A stretch of DNA of 64,000 nt from Rhodococcus yunnanensis NBRC 103083 (GCF_001895005.1 NZ_BCXH01000009.1:148183-212182); one strand, 5' to 3'. Counted from the first letter of the stretch, positions 9,019 to 19,094 are shown. Made by a program: numbers and translations. The notes: generated by a model not told the origin, from the sequence alone.

Positions 9019-10998
9019 ATGGAAACCATGACAGCAGTGAGTTCAGGACAGGTGAATTCGGGAATCGACCTCAGTTTCACGGACGAGAGCACACGAGCGC
9101 AGGACGATCTGTTCGTCCACGTCAACGGCAAGTGGCTCGAGAACTACGCAATCCCGGCGGATCGGGCGGTGGACGGCGCGTTCCGCACTCTCTACGACAG
9201 GGCCGAAGAAGATGTCCGAACGATCATCCAGGAATCGGCAGCCTCCAATCCACCTGTCGGTACCGACGCCCAGAAGATCGGTGACCTGTACTCGAGTTTC
9301 CTCGACGCCGATGCCGTCGAAGAGGCCGGGCTGACACCCATCGCGAGCGAACTCGCGGCAGTCGCGGACGCAGGCGACCTCGTCACCCTCGCCGGGGTGC
9401 TCGGGCAGTTGCAGCGCACCGGTATCGGCGGCGCGATCGGCCACTACGTCGACACCGACGCCAAGAATTCCTCCCGCTACCTGGTCCACATATCCCAATC
9501 GGGTATCGGGCTGCCGGACGAGTCGTACTACCGCGAGGACAACTACGCCGAGATCCGGGCGAGCTACCTCGAACACATCGCGAAGATGTTCGCCCTCGCC
9601 GGGCTGTCCTACGACGCGCAGCGAGTGTTCGATCTGGAGAAGAAGCTCGCCGCTGGGCACTGGGACGTCGTCGCGCGTCGTGACGCCGAGAAGAGCTACA
9701 ACCTGGTCGATTTCGACACCCTGGTGCAGAACGAACCCGGGTTCAATTGGACAGCGTGGATTTCCGGCCTCGGTGGTTCGACCGAGCAGTTCGCCGAGAT
9801 CGTCGTTCGCCAACCTCCGTTCCTGTCGACGTTCACCGCACTGTGGGTGTCCGAGGACATCGAGGACTGGAAGGCGTGGCTCGCGTGGCGCATCGTGCAC
9901 GGCCGTGCGCCGTACCTGACCGCCGCGCTCGTCGACGAGAACTTCGCGTTCTACGGAAAGACGCTCAGTGGCACCGAGGAGAACCGCGAGCGCTGGAAGC
10001 GCGGAGTCTCGCTGGTGCAGGATCTGCTCGGCGAGGCCGTCGGCAAGCTCTACGTCGAACGCCACTTCCCGGCCGACGCCAAGGCACGGATGCAGGAACT
10101 CGTCGCCAATCTTCAAGAGGCATACCGTCGTAACATCTCCGAGCTGGAGTGGATGAGCCCGGACACCCGGACGAAGGCGCTCGAGAAGCTCGACAAGTTC
10201 ACCCCCAAGATCGGCTACCCGGACCGCTGGCGCGAGTACGACGCCGTCGACATCGACGCGGGCGACCTCGTCGGAAACTACCGCCGCGGATACGTCGCGG
10301 AGTACCAGCGCGATCTCGACAAGCTCGGTGGCCCGGTCGACCGCGACGAGTGGTTCATGACGCCGCAGACCGTCAACGCCTACTACAACCCGGGAATGAA
10401 CGAGATCGTCTTTCCCGCAGCCATTCTGCAGCCCCCGTTCTTCGACTCGGGCGCCGACGACGCCGCCAACTACGGCGGAATCGGAGCCGTCATCGGCCAC
10501 GAGATCGGCCATGGCTTCGACGATCAGGGCGCCAAGTACGACGGCGACGGCAACATGATCGATTGGTGGACCGATTCGGATCGCACCGAATTCGGCAAAC
10601 GCACCACGGCGCTCATCGAGCAGTACGACCAGTTCGAGCCGAAAGCTCTACCGGGGCACAAGGTCAACGGAAAGTTCACGATCGGCGAGAACATCGGCGA
10701 TCTCGGTGGCCTGTCCATTGCCGTCGCCGCGTACACGATCGCGTTGGAAGGCAAGGACGCGCCGGTCCTCGACGGGCTGACCGGTCTGCAGCGGGTGTTC
10801 TTCGGCTGGTCACAGGTATGGCGAACCAAGGCACGTGACGAGGAAGCGATCCGCAGGCTTGCGGTCGATCCGCACTCGCCGCCGGAGTTCCGCTGCAACG
10901 GAGTGGTACGCAATCTGGACAGTTTTCACGAAGCGTTCGATGTGAAGCCCGGTGATGCGCTGTACTTGGATCCGCAGGAGCGCGTCAAGATCTGGTAG
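9019..10998 (+). CDS. M13 family metallopeptidase (neprilysin-like, PepO)
   Basis: A 659-residue zinc endopeptidase, close to the usual length of bacterial M13 enzymes. The HExxH motif begins at H494 ([20 protein letters not shown]) and the third ligand motif is [10 protein letters not shown] downstream. The N-terminus ([19 protein letters not shown]) is the conserved family start and has no signal peptide, as in the mycobacterial zinc metalloprotease Zmp1. An open frame extends far upstream but is the antisense shadow of the ABC ATPase. ATGs at 9019 and 9028 are both possible; I prefer 9019, with GGAAG at suitable spacing. Confidence 0.93.
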   Translation: METMTAVSSGQVNSGIDLSFTDESTRAQDDLFVHVNGKWLENYAIPADRAVDGAFRTLYDRAEEDVRTIIQESAASNPPVGTDAQKIGDLYSSFLDADAVEEAGLTPIASELAAVADAGDLVTLAGVLGQLQRTGIGGAIGHYVDTDAKNSSRYLVHISQSGIGLPDESYYREDNYAEIRASYLEHIAKMFALAGLSYDAQRVFDLEKKLAAGHWDVVARRDAEKSYNLVDFDTLVQNEPGFNWTAWISGLGGSTEQFAEIVVRQPPFLSTFTALWVSEDIEDWKAWLAWRIVHGRAPYLTAALVDENFAFYGKTLSGTEENRERWKRGVSLVQDLLGEAVGKLYVERHFPADAKARMQELVANLQEAYRRNISELEWMSPDTRTKALEKLDKFTPKIGYPDRWREYDAVDIDAGDLVGNYRRGYVAEYQRDLDKLGGPVDRDEWFMTPQTVNAYYNPGMNEIVFPAAILQPPFFDSGADDAANYGGIGAVIGHEIGHGFDDQGAKYDGDGNMIDWWTDSDRTEFGKRTTALIEQYDQFEPKALPGHKVNGKFTIGENIGDLGGLSIAVAAYTIALEGKDAPVLDGLTGLQRVFFGWSQVWRTKARDEEAIRRLAVDPHSPPEFRCNGVVRNLDSFHEAFDVKPGDALYLDPQERVKIW

Positions 10999-11014
10999 CC
11001 GGGGGGGTGTCGGT

Positions 11015-12337
11015 GTGAAAGCTCGAATTCGGTGGCTGGCCGCGCACGGAGTGGTGCGTTTCGGTGCGTCCCGGGCGGCACGGCGCGGCGACCCGCAGGG
11101 ATTGCTGGTCGCCGATCCGGTGACGCGCGCCGACCCTCGCGCCGTATTCGAGCGCATCCGCGCCTCGGGGCCGCTGGTGAAAACGTCGATCTCCACCATC
11201 ACCGTCGACCATCGGGTAGTGCACGAGCTGCTGCGGTCGGACGACCTACGGGTCACCCAGCTGGGGGCGAACCTGCCAAGGCCGCTGCGCTACATCGAGA
11301 ACAAGACTCGGTCCACGGCGCTGCATCCGCTCAAGCCGCCGTCGCTGCTGTCGGTGGAGCCGCCCGAGCACACCCGCTACCGCAAGCTCGTGTCCTCGGT
11401 CTTCACCCCACGTGCGGTGGGAAAGATGCGCGAGATGGTGCAGGAGAAGGCGGACAGTCTGCTCGACGAGCTTCTCGCGCAGACTCGGGCCGGCGGCACG
11501 ACCGTCGACATCGTGGACAGGTACTGCGCGCAGCTGCCCGTCGCCGTCATCAGCAGCATTCTCGGTGTCCCCGACGGCGACCGGCAGCGTGTTCTCGAGT
11601 TCGGTGAGATGGCTGCACCGAGTCTGGACATCGGACTGTCGTGGAAGCAGTTCAACCGCGTCGAGAACGGACTGCGCGGGTTCGACGCATGGCTCGCCGG
11701 CCACCTCGCGGAACTGCGCCGAAATCCCGGTGACGACCTGATGAGCCAACTCATCCAGGCGGAAGACGGCGGCGTCGGGCTCAACGACGCCGAACTCCGC
11801 GCCACGGCGGGTCTGGTGCTGGCGGCAGGATTCGAGACGACCGTCAACCTGCTCGGCAGCGGGATTCGGCTGCTGCTCGATCACCCCGATCAACTCGCGA
11901 TTCTGCAGCAGGACACATCGCTGTGGCCGACGGCGGTCGACGAGATGCTGCGTCTCGAATCGCCGGTTCAGCTCACCGCGCGGCTGGCCAAGCACGACGT
12001 GACGATCGAGGGCGTGCCACTGAAAGCAGGAGAACTGGTCGTACTGGTACTTGCCGGCGCCAACCGCGACCCCGCGGTGTTCGATGACCCGTATCGCTTC
12101 GATGTCAGGCGCGCGAACGCGGGCAAGCATCTGTCGTTCTCCGGCGGACGCCACTACTGCCTCGGCGCCTCCCTCGCCAAGGCCGAAGCGGAAGTGGGTC
12201 TGAAGACCCTGTTCGACCGATTCCCTCACCTGCAGTCCGCAGGCGAGGGAATCCGCCGCGACACCCGAGTCCTGCACGGCTGGGCGTCACTTCCGGTGGA
12301 TCTGGGCGAACCTGCCGCTACAGGCGCTCACCCGTAG
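11015..12337 (+). CDS. Cytochrome P450
   Basis: A 440-residue bacterial P450. The I-helix oxygen-binding region is AAGFETTVN, the K-helix ExxR is EMLRLESP, and the haem thiolate loop FSGGRHYCLGAS has C382. The GTG start at 11015 follows a G-rich Shine-Dalgarno and leaves 16 bp after the M13 stop. No ferredoxin or ferredoxin reductase gene is adjacent, so electrons must come from elsewhere. The last 20 bp overlap the end of the convergent ugpC gene. The substrate is unknown. Confidence 0.94.
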   Translation: MKARIRWLAAHGVVRFGASRAARRGDPQGLLVADPVTRADPRAVFERIRASGPLVKTSISTITVDHRVVHELLRSDDLRVTQLGANLPRPLRYIENKTRSTALHPLKPPSLLSVEPPEHTRYRKLVSSVFTPRAVGKMREMVQEKADSLLDELLAQTRAGGTTVDIVDRYCAQLPVAVISSILGVPDGDRQRVLEFGEMAAPSLDIGLSWKQFNRVENGLRGFDAWLAGHLAELRRNPGDDLMSQLIQAEDGGVGLNDAELRATAGLVLAAGFETTVNLLGSGIRLLLDHPDQLAILQQDTSLWPTAVDEMLRLESPVQLTARLAKHDVTIEGVPLKAGELVVLVLAGANRDPAVFDDPYRFDVRRANAGKHLSFSGGRHYCLGASLAKAEAEVGLKTLFDRFPHLQSAGEGIRRDTRVLHGWASLPVDLGEPAATGAHP

Positions 12338-13391
12338 AAGCCGAGAAGAAGAACACCTCGTCGAGCTTCGGGACGAGGTGGACAGTCTCGGCCAACCCGA
12401 TCGCGAGCTTGCGGTCGACCCGCACTGCAAGCCGGCCGTTCCGAATGGTCCAGTCCGATCCCAGCGGAGGCGCCCCGTACAGGAACGACTCGGCCCCGAG
12501 CTCCTCGATGAGTTCGACTGCGACGGAAACCGATCCGACGCCGTTCCCGACGAGATCCCAACTCTCGGAGCGGACTCCGACGGTCACGCGAGCTTCCTGC
12601 GTCGGAGCGGGGATGCGAACGCCGCCGACCACTGCCGCGCCGTCCACGACCGGGGCGTCGACGAGATTCATTCCGGGAGAACCGATGAAGCCTGCGACGA
12701 ACGTGTTGACCGGGTTGTCGTACAGCTCCCGCGGCGATGCGATCTGCTGCAACTTCCCGTCCTTCAGCACCGCGACACGATCACCCATCGTCATCGCTTC
12801 GACCTGGTCGTGCGTCACGTACACCGTCGTCGTACCGAGACGCTTCTGCAATCCGGCGATCTGCGCGCGGGTACTGACGCGCAACTTCGCATCCAGGTTG
12901 GACAACGGCTCGTCCATGCAGAACACCTTGGGCTGACGGACGATCGCTCGCCCCATCGCCACCCGCTGGCGTTGCCCACCGGACAGTTTGCCCGGCTTCC
13001 GGTCGAGCAGCGGCTCCAACTCGAGCATCCTGGCGGCTTCGAGAACGCGAACTGCCGTGTCCGCCTTGTTCATTCCCGCATTACGCAGCGCGAATCCCAT
13101 GTTGTCCCCGACGGTCATGTTCGGGTACAGCGCATAGTTCTGGAACACCATCGCAACGTCCCTCTCGCGCGGCGCGAGCGAGGTGACGTCGACGCCATCG
13201 ATGTCGATGTGTCCGCTCTCCACCGATTCGAGACCGGCGAGCATCCGCAGGCTCGTCGACTTGCCGCATCCCGACGGTCCGACGAGAACGATGAATTCAC
13301 CGTCGGTGATATCGAGTTCGAGGGTGTCGACGGCCAACGACTCGGCGCCCGGGTACCGGTGCGAGACCCCCGCGTAGTGGACGGCCGCCAT
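12318..13391 (-). CDS. ugpC: ABC importer ATPase, UgpC/MalK family
   Basis: A 357-residue ATPase with Walker A GPSGCGKST, signature LSGGQRQRVAMGRA, Walker B VFCMDEPLSNLD and a C-terminal regulatory OB-fold region as in MalK and UgpC. It is the last gene of the ugpA-ugpE-ugpB-ugpC set, and its ATG overlaps the UgpB stop by one base (TAATG). It energises uptake by the two permeases. MalK-type ATPases are often shared between several importers. Confidence 0.9.
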   Translation of the reverse strand: MAAVHYAGVSHRYPGAESLAVDTLELDITDGEFIVLVGPSGCGKSTSLRMLAGLESVESGHIDIDGVDVTSLAPRERDVAMVFQNYALYPNMTVGDNMGFALRNAGMNKADTAVRVLEAARMLELEPLLDRKPGKLSGGQRQRVAMGRAIVRQPKVFCMDEPLSNLDAKLRVSTRAQIAGLQKRLGTTTVYVTHDQVEAMTMGDRVAVLKDGKLQQIASPRELYDNPVNTFVAGFIGSPGMNLVDAPVVDGAAVVGGVRIPAPTQEARVTVGVRSESWDLVGNGVGSVSVAVELIEELGAESFLYGAPPLGSDWTIRNGRLAVRVDRKLAIGLAETVHLVPKLDEVFFFSASTGERL

Positions 13392-14710
13392 TATGCCGGG
13401 AGCTTCGGGGTGATCTGGCGGTCGATGATCTGCTGCAGCTGATCCTGCACACTCGCGAACGTCGTTGCGACGTCGGCGTTCTGCAGCGCGATCTGCTCGA
13501 GCCCGGTGCCGATGATCTTGTCTCCGCCGGGAACGAACACACGCGCGTTGTCCTGCGAACGTGTCTTCGACAGCTGGTCGACGGCCGTCTTGGCGTTGGG
13601 GTTGGCTTCGAGGAACGCGATCTCGCTCGGGTCCTGCTGTGCGGACTTGCGCACCGGCATGTAGCCCGTGTTCTGCGAGAAGTACGCCGTGTTGGCACCG
13701 TTGGTGAAGAAGTCGATGAACTTGAGCGCGTTGACCTTACGCTCGTCGGAGATCTTGGCCGGGATGGCCAGGCCTGCACCGCCCGTCGGGCAGCCCGGCT
13801 GTCCGTCGGTCGAGGGCAGGAACGCGGTGCCGAACTCGAACGCGGCGTTCTTGGTGATACCGGACAGGTCACCCGTCGAGGCGATGGTCGAGGCGATGAT
13901 GCCTGCGCCGAAATCGTTGGCGATGTCGTTGGACACTGCCGCGTACTTCTTGGTGTGGATCATGTCGGAGAGGAATTGACCTGCAGCAATGGTCTTGTCG
14001 TTGGTGAACTTCAGATCGAAGCCGTCGGAGTAGGACCCGCCGAAGGTCCAGATCGGGCCCTCGAACGTCCAGCCGAGGTAGTCCACCGCGTTGCCCCAAC
14101 CGTGTGCGAGCTTGCCGTCACCGACGACGGCCTGAATGCGCGGGCCCCACTCGTCGAATTCCTGCCAGGTGGCGGGTCCGCGATCGGGAAGCCCGGCCTG
14201 CGCCCAGACTGCCTTGTTGTAGTAGAACAGCGGCGTCGACCGCGCATACGGAAGAGCCCAGTGGTTGCCGTTCCAGTTGTAGTCGGCGAGAAGCGAATCG
14301 ACGTAGTCGCTCGAATCGACACCTGCGGCCGAGAAGTGCTTGTCGAGCGGCTCGATAGCACCGGTGAGCGCGTAGTTGAACCACCACACATCCGACAGCA
14401 CGACGACGTCGGGCACGTCGTTGCCCGAGAGCGAGGCGTTGAACTTCTGCGAGACCTCCTCGTAGTTCTTGCCGCCGTCGATCAGGTTGACCGTCAGGCC
14501 CGGGTTCTCGGCCTGGAAACGAGCGATGAGTTCCTTCTCGTATTCCTGCGACTTGCCGGGGTGGCTGGACCAGAAGTTGATCGTGCTCGCGTCGCCCGTT
14601 GCCTCGGTTCCGGACGAGCTCGTTCCCGGACTGCTGCACGCTGCGAGGGCAGCGCCCGCCGCGAGAGTGCCGGTGAGCGTCAGGAATCCGCGACGATTGA
14701 TGTTAGCCAT
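13391..14710 (-). CDS. ugpB: Substrate-binding lipoprotein, UgpB-like (glycerophosphodiester/glycerol-3-phosphate importer)
   Basis: A 439-residue extracellular binding protein. The signal has a twin arginine (R6-R7 in NRRGFL) and a lipobox LAAC with C25, so it is probably a Tat-exported lipoprotein. The mature sequence follows mycobacterial UgpB closely as I recall it: FWSSHPGKS, DYVDSLLADYNWNG, PYARSTPLFYYNKAVW, CPTGGAGLAIPAK and ARVFVPGGDKII. Mycobacterial UgpB binds glycerophosphocholine, so a glycerophosphodiester is the likely ligand; a sugar cannot be excluded. Gene order ugpA-E-B-C matches the mycobacterial locus. Confidence 0.88.
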   Translation of the reverse strand: MANINRRGFLTLTGTLAAGAALAACSSPGTSSSGTEATGDASTINFWSSHPGKSQEYEKELIARFQAENPGLTVNLIDGGKNYEEVSQKFNASLSGNDVPDVVVLSDVWWFNYALTGAIEPLDKHFSAAGVDSSDYVDSLLADYNWNGNHWALPYARSTPLFYYNKAVWAQAGLPDRGPATWQEFDEWGPRIQAVVGDGKLAHGWGNAVDYLGWTFEGPIWTFGGSYSDGFDLKFTNDKTIAAGQFLSDMIHTKKYAAVSNDIANDFGAGIIASTIASTGDLSGITKNAAFEFGTAFLPSTDGQPGCPTGGAGLAIPAKISDERKVNALKFIDFFTNGANTAYFSQNTGYMPVRKSAQQDPSEIAFLEANPNAKTAVDQLSKTRSQDNARVFVPGGDKIIGTGLEQIALQNADVATTFASVQDQLQQIIDRQITPKLPA

Positions 14711-14743
14711 GAGTGTTCAGTTTCTCCTGAGGGTGAGAGCGAA

Positions 14744-15631
14744 TCAGCCTTTGACCGCACCGGAGGTGAGGCCTTTGATCATGTGGCGTTGCAGGGCAAG
14801 GAAAACGATGAGAATCGGGAGGATGGTCAGGATCGTCGCGGCCATCACTGCTCCCCAGTTGGTGTAACCCTCGCTGTTCTGGAGCAGGGTCAGCCCGACC
14901 GGAAGCGGTGCGACCGAGGAGTCGTCGGACATCAGGAACGGCCAGAGGTATTCGTTCCACTCGTTCACGATGGTGATGATCGCGAAGGCGACCATCGTCG
15001 GCCCCGACAGCGGCAGAACCACCCGGAACAGCAGACGTATCGGCCCCGCGCCGTCCATACGCGCCGCCTCGATGATCTCGGCGGGTAGCGACAGGAAATG
15101 GTTGCGCATCAGGAACGTCCCGAATGCGACCCCGGCGAGCGGAAGGATGATGCCCTGGAACGAGTTTCGCCATCCCAGATCCGAGATCAGCGAGTAGTTC
15201 GAGATGACCGTGATCTGGTTGGGGACCATCAGCGCCGCGATGATGACGAGAAACACGATGTTCTTGCCGGGAAAGCGCAGGAACACCAGCCCGTACGCGC
15301 TGAGCACCCCGAGTACGAACTTGATCGACGACGTCGCGGCCGTGATGATCAGCGAGTTGCGCAGGTAGGTGAAGAACGGAACCTCCGTCGTCGCCTCACG
15401 GTAGTTCTCGGGGTGGAACGAGCTCGGCCACCAGGTGACGGGCTGAACGTAGATGTCGCCGCGTTCCTTGAAGGACGTGATCAGAATCCAGAACAGCGGA
15501 AGTCCGATCATGAGCAGTACCAACACCATCGCCACATAACCGAATACCGTCGACAGACTGCGCTGGCGCTGCGGATCTCTCGGGACCGGTTGCGAGCGCT
15601 TGTCGACGTCCGGCTTCAGAGTCAATGTCAT
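14744..15631 (-). CDS. ugpE: ABC importer permease, UgpE/MalG type
   Basis: A 295-residue permease with six predicted helices. The EAA loop, which contacts the ATPase, reads EIIEAARMDGAGPIRLLFRVVLPL. Its ATG overlaps the stop of the first permease (ATGA), indicating translational coupling and a heterodimeric channel. A 33-bp gap precedes ugpB. Confidence 0.9.
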   Translation of the reverse strand: MTLTLKPDVDKRSQPVPRDPQRQRSLSTVFGYVAMVLVLLMIGLPLFWILITSFKERGDIYVQPVTWWPSSFHPENYREATTEVPFFTYLRNSLIITAATSSIKFVLGVLSAYGLVFLRFPGKNIVFLVIIAALMVPNQITVISNYSLISDLGWRNSFQGIILPLAGVAFGTFLMRNHFLSLPAEIIEAARMDGAGPIRLLFRVVLPLSGPTMVAFAIITIVNEWNEYLWPFLMSDDSSVAPLPVGLTLLQNSEGYTNWGAVMAATILTILPILIVFLALQRHMIKGLTSGAVKG

Positions 15632-16575
15632 CGCTGATCATCCCGATCCATGATTCGTACCTGCACGAGCGTGATGATCAGCAGGACGACGAACATGATC
15701 GTCGCCACCGTCGCGCCGTAACCGGCCCGGAAGTTGCGGAAGGTCTCCTCGTACACCTGGAAGACCATCGTGGTCGTCCCGTTGCCGAGCGGTCCGCCGC
15801 GCGTCATCACGTTGATGATGTCGAAGACCTGCAACGAGTTGAGCAGTACCGTGATCGACAGGAAGAAGGTGGTCGGACGCAGCTGCGGCAGAAGCACTTT
15901 GCGGAACGTCGTCCACTTGCTCGCGCGGTCGATCTCCGCGGCTTCCATCAACTCCTTGCGTACGCCCTGCAGGGCGGCGAGGTAGATGACGAAGGTGTAG
16001 CCGAGGTTCTTCCACAGGTAGGTCACCGTGACCATGAACAACGCCCAGCCCGGGTCCTGGTAGAAATCGGGCGAGGACACGCCGATGCGCTGCAGAAGAT
16101 CCTGTATCAGCCCGAAGTTCGGGTCGAAGACGAACTGGAAGGCGATGCCGATGGCGGCGCCCGAGATCACGAACGGTGCGAACACGGCGGATCGAACGAA
16201 GTTGCGTCCGCGCAGTTTTCGGTCGAGAAGCATCGCCAGGATCAGACCGAGGACGAGGCTTCCGACGACCGCCGCGATGGTGAAGATCACGGTGTTGGAG
16301 ACGATCACCCACGTGTCGTCGCGCGAGAACCACTCGCGGTAGTTCGCGAGTCCGACGAAAGTCGATGTGGGAGAGGAGAGATTCCAATCGTAGAACGAGA
16401 ACTGGAAGTTCTCCACGAGCGGCCGGTAGGTGAACACGGCCAGCAGCACGAGATTGGGACCGAGAAGAATCAGGAACAGTGCGTAGTCACTCCACGGCCT
16501 GCCGAAGAATGTTCTCCGGCCTGCCGTGGGCAGCACTCGTTCCGTTGTTGTACTCACTGCGGGGACTGTGCTCAC
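15628..16575 (-). CDS. ugpA: ABC importer permease, UgpA/MalF type
   Basis: A 315-residue permease with six helices and an EAA loop ELMEAAEIDRASKWTTFRKV. It is the first gene of the ugp operon. The start is uncertain: the GTG at 16575 lies inside a 9-bp inverted repeat and has a GGTAGG almost touching it, so initiation may instead use an in-frame GTG at 16557 or 16536. The conserved region starts near residue 25 in either case. Confidence 0.87.
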   Translation of the reverse strand: MSTVPAVSTTTERVLPTAGRRTFFGRPWSDYALFLILLGPNLVLLAVFTYRPLVENFQFSFYDWNLSSPTSTFVGLANYREWFSRDDTWVIVSNTVIFTIAAVVGSLVLGLILAMLLDRKLRGRNFVRSAVFAPFVISGAAIGIAFQFVFDPNFGLIQDLLQRIGVSSPDFYQDPGWALFMVTVTYLWKNLGYTFVIYLAALQGVRKELMEAAEIDRASKWTTFRKVLLPQLRPTTFFLSITVLLNSLQVFDIINVMTRGGPLGNGTTTMVFQVYEETFRNFRAGYGATVATIMFVVLLIITLVQVRIMDRDDQR

Positions 16576-16595
16576 CTACCGCGAACGGTAGGTGA
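16572..16595 (-). promoter_or_regulatory. Inverted repeat spanning the ugpA start codon
   Basis: Perfect 9-bp arms, TCACCTACC at 16572-16580 and GGTAGGTGA at 16587-16595, separated by 6 bp. On the transcript the hairpin would include the annotated GTG start and the SD-like GGTAGG. It could be a repressor operator or a translational control hairpin. Confidence 0.5.
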
Positions 16596-16622
16596 ACTAC
16601 GCCCGAACCCCGGAATGCGTTG

Positions 16623-16652
16623 AAGCTAAAACCTCGGATGCGAACCGCTCAA
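16623..16652 (-). promoter_or_regulatory. Possible promoter of the ugp operon
   Basis: On the minus strand, TTGAGC (16652-16647) is followed after 18 bp by TAGCTT (16628-16623). It would start transcription about 40 bp before ugpA and overlaps the last codons of the L,D-transpeptidase gene. Both hexamers are weak matches. Confidence 0.3.
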
Positions 16653-17560
16653 CGGTTCCAATCACCCAATCCGTCGGCGCCGCTCAGTGTTCCGCCCGCA
16701 GTGTTGACGACGACGACCGGGTCACCCTTCTGGGAATTCTCGAAGAACCACTGGCCGTCCTCGGTGCTGACGTTGAGGCAGCCGTGGCTGGTGTCCTCGG
16801 AGCCCTGCGCCCACTCCGACCACGGTGCGGCGTGCACGAAGATTCCGCTGTAGGAGATACGCGTCGCGTACTCGACGTACGTGCGGTAACCGTCCTCCGA
16901 ATCGACAGGGACACCGTATGTGGAGGAGTCCATGTACATGTCGCGGAACTTCTCGCCCACGATGTACGTGCCGTTCGGGGTCTCGTGACCGGGCTTGCCC
17001 ATCGACGTCGGCATCGTCTTCACGACCTCACCGTTGCGGGTGATGGTGATCTGATGCGTGGCGTCGTCGGCGGTGGTGATGAGCGAGTCGCCGGTGGAGA
17101 AGTCGGCGCGCGCACCGCCTGCTTCGACCGTCACCGACGTGTGCGCCGGGTAGAACTCGTTCGGCAGCCACCGGACCTGAGTGTCGTTGATCCAGTAGAA
17201 GTGACCGTCGACGGACGGCGACGTCGTCACAGCAATCGCGCGCTCCGCTGCCGCGCGATCACCGATTGCCTCGTTGAACCTGATGGCGACAGGCTGTGCG
17301 ACACCGACTACCTCGCCGCCGCTGGGACTGATGGAGGGATCGGAGAAGTTCGCCGGCGCCCGTCGCTGCACCTGCGGTTCCGGGGCAGGCGCAGGAAGAG
17401 TCGGCTCGGCGGATCCGGAGAAGCCGGGAACCTCGGGTCCACCCGGCCAGAGCGGAGCAGCCTGCGCGGGCGCGACGAGCGAGGCCGCACCGAAGGCCGC
17501 CACTGCAACCAGCGACACACGAGCCACGAGACGTCGCGGCGAACGAAGAGCGAGTGACAT
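16649..17560 (-). CDS. Secreted L,D-transpeptidase (YkuD domain)
   Basis: A 303-residue exported enzyme that makes 3-3 cross-links in peptidoglycan. A signal peptide ends near PAQAAPLW, then comes a Pro-rich linker, an Ig-like domain (roughly residues 75-150) and a YkuD catalytic domain with the motif HAAPW...SHGCLN, where C261 is the nucleophile. This is the layout of mycobacterial Ldt enzymes. The frame is open upstream to 17863, but signal-peptide logic and a purine-rich SD favour the ATG at 17560. It is not obviously in an operon with its neighbours. Confidence 0.92.
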   Translation of the reverse strand: MSLALRSPRRLVARVSLVAVAAFGAASLVAPAQAAPLWPGGPEVPGFSGSAEPTLPAPAPEPQVQRRAPANFSDPSISPSGGEVVGVAQPVAIRFNEAIGDRAAAERAIAVTTSPSVDGHFYWINDTQVRWLPNEFYPAHTSVTVEAGGARADFSTGDSLITTADDATHQITITRNGEVVKTMPTSMGKPGHETPNGTYIVGEKFRDMYMDSSTYGVPVDSEDGYRTYVEYATRISYSGIFVHAAPWSEWAQGSEDTSHGCLNVSTEDGQWFFENSQKGDPVVVVNTAGGTLSGADGLGDWNR

Positions 17561-17658
17561 GACTTTTCTCAGATCCGTTCTTTCCGGGACCGACACACCG
17601 AACTGCTCGGTGCACATCCGAAACCAACAGCTATTAACACATACTGCGCGGCTGATTG

Positions 17659-18267
17659 CTAATCGGAATGGGCGTTTCCGATGATGCCCGCTTTCTTTGC
17701 CGCGGACCGGACCTGGAATGCAGATGCGACGAAAAGAACACCGAAGACAATCGCGAACACGCCGACGAGCCACACGATGCTGAGGATGCTGCTGACCGGG
17801 AAGAACACCAGTACCAGGCCGAACAGCAGCTCGATGACTCCGGCCACGAGAAGCAGTACCCAATGCGCAGCACCGTCGAGTTTACGAAGGCGGAAAGATC
17901 CGAAGATTTCCAGAATTCCGCCCACGATCGCCCAAATTCCTATGACGAAAACGGCAGCGAGTGCAGTAATTTCGGGCCAAACGAACGCGACGATTCCGGC
18001 GCCGAGCGAAACGATTCCGCCGAGCAACCACCACACCCAGCCCGACTGCACCGTCCGCGCTCTGATCGATCGGACGATCGCCGAAATTCCGTCGACGATC
18101 GCGTACGCACCGAACACGACAACGAGCGCCCACACCGTGACCTCGGGCCATACGAGTGCAATTATCCCGAAGACGATCGCAAAGATTCCTCGAAGCAGAA
18201 CCGCCCACCACAGGTCCTTGCCGATCCGGAGAAGCGCTTCCTCGTTGCTGGAGAATTGTGTCGACAT
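17659..18267 (-). CDS. HdeD/DUF308 family membrane protein
   Basis: A 202-residue protein made of six hydrophobic helices arranged as repeated pairs, with motifs such as RGIFAIVFGIIALVWPE and GIWAIVGGILEIFGSF. This matches the DUF308 (HdeD) family. HdeD itself is linked to acid resistance in enterics; the actinobacterial members are uncharacterised. A GTG three codons upstream (18276) is an alternative start. The C-terminus is basic (RSAAKKAGIIGNAHSD). Confidence 0.88.
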   Translation of the reverse strand: MSTQFSSNEEALLRIGKDLWWAVLLRGIFAIVFGIIALVWPEVTVWALVVVFGAYAIVDGISAIVRSIRARTVQSGWVWWLLGGIVSLGAGIVAFVWPEITALAAVFVIGIWAIVGGILEIFGSFRLRKLDGAAHWVLLLVAGVIELLFGLVLVFFPVSSILSIVWLVGVFAIVFGVLFVASAFQVRSAAKKAGIIGNAHSD

Positions 18268-18285
18268 GTGAAACACCGCTTTCTG

Positions 18286-18873
18286 TTAGGGAAGGGCAGG
18301 AATAGGCAGGGCTGGCACAGGAAGAACAGGGAGAACAGGGAGCTGTACGACGACGGTGGTGGATCGGACACCGTCGGACAGGCAGAGCTGGCCTGTCGTG
18401 ACGTTGACGGCCAGGCCGGGGCCTGCGTCGCAGCGGACACCTTCCTCGGCGGTGCCGACGAAGGTCTGACCACGTTCCAGTGACACGGCCAGAGCGATTG
18501 CCCCTGCATCGGGGGAGACGATGGATACCGAATCGGTGCCGGTGGACAGGGCGCCGACGCGTCCGGACGACGTCTCCGCGGCGGCGACGCCGCCGTCGCT
18601 CGCAAGGCCGAACGCGCCGCCCTCGTTGTCGGCCCGCGCGAATGCGACGCTGTCGATGGCACGGGCGTACGCGGTGGACGTCGCGTCGTTCCTGACGCCA
18701 CACGCCGAGCGGCCCTCCACCGTCACCGCCTCGGAACCGGGCGCTGCCGAGCAGGACAGGTCGGCCGCGGATGCGGCTGCCGGTGCGAGCAGCGCGGCGA
18801 CCGCCACAAGCGCGAGTGCTCCGCCCACGAGTGCGGTTTTTCGTCCGTATTCGTCCCCACCGATCCCCACCAC
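18286..18873 (-). CDS. Secreted protein, DUF6764-like
   Basis: A 195-residue exported protein. The signal sequence GGALALVAVAALLAPAAASA ends before ADLSC, and the mature part has conserved cysteines (SCSAAPG, SACGVRNDATS, GVRCDAG, GQLCLSDG) and a Leu/Pro-rich tail. I recognise it as similar to a family of unknown function in Rhodococcus and Nocardia (DUF6764). The GTG at 18873 is chosen because GGAAGG lies 6 nt before it, although the frame is open to 18936. The gene sits 18 bp upstream of the DUF308 gene on the same strand. Confidence 0.75.
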   Translation of the reverse strand: MVGIGGDEYGRKTALVGGALALVAVAALLAPAAASAADLSCSAAPGSEAVTVEGRSACGVRNDATSTAYARAIDSVAFARADNEGGAFGLASDGGVAAAETSSGRVGALSTGTDSVSIVSPDAGAIALAVSLERGQTFVGTAEEGVRCDAGPGLAVNVTTGQLCLSDGVRSTTVVVQLPVLPVLPVPALPIPALP

Positions 18874-19094
18874 GAATGACCTTCCGCTTTCGACTGCCGA
18901 CCCCGGTGTTTGGATTCTGCCACTACGGGGCATCAAACACGGGGTCTATCCGGCCCCGAAGAAAATCCGTCGAGTCACCGGCGGCACATCATTGCCGATT
19001 CGAGCGTGTAATCGCCGACTCTCCGGTCTCGTGCTCGCGCAGACCCGGTGTCGGTTCTTCGCAGGAAGTCGGCCACGCAGACTGGACATCGACA

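Noticed and set aside
9043..10512. 489-residue minus-strand open frame
   Set aside because: Antisense to the M13 peptidase, whose HExxH and family motifs are clear; no motif in the antisense product.
18907..18939. Inverted repeat GTGTTTG...CAAACAC upstream of the secreted-protein gene
   Set aside because: Arms of 7 bp with a 20-bp gap are weak and no regulator or promoter element aligns with them.
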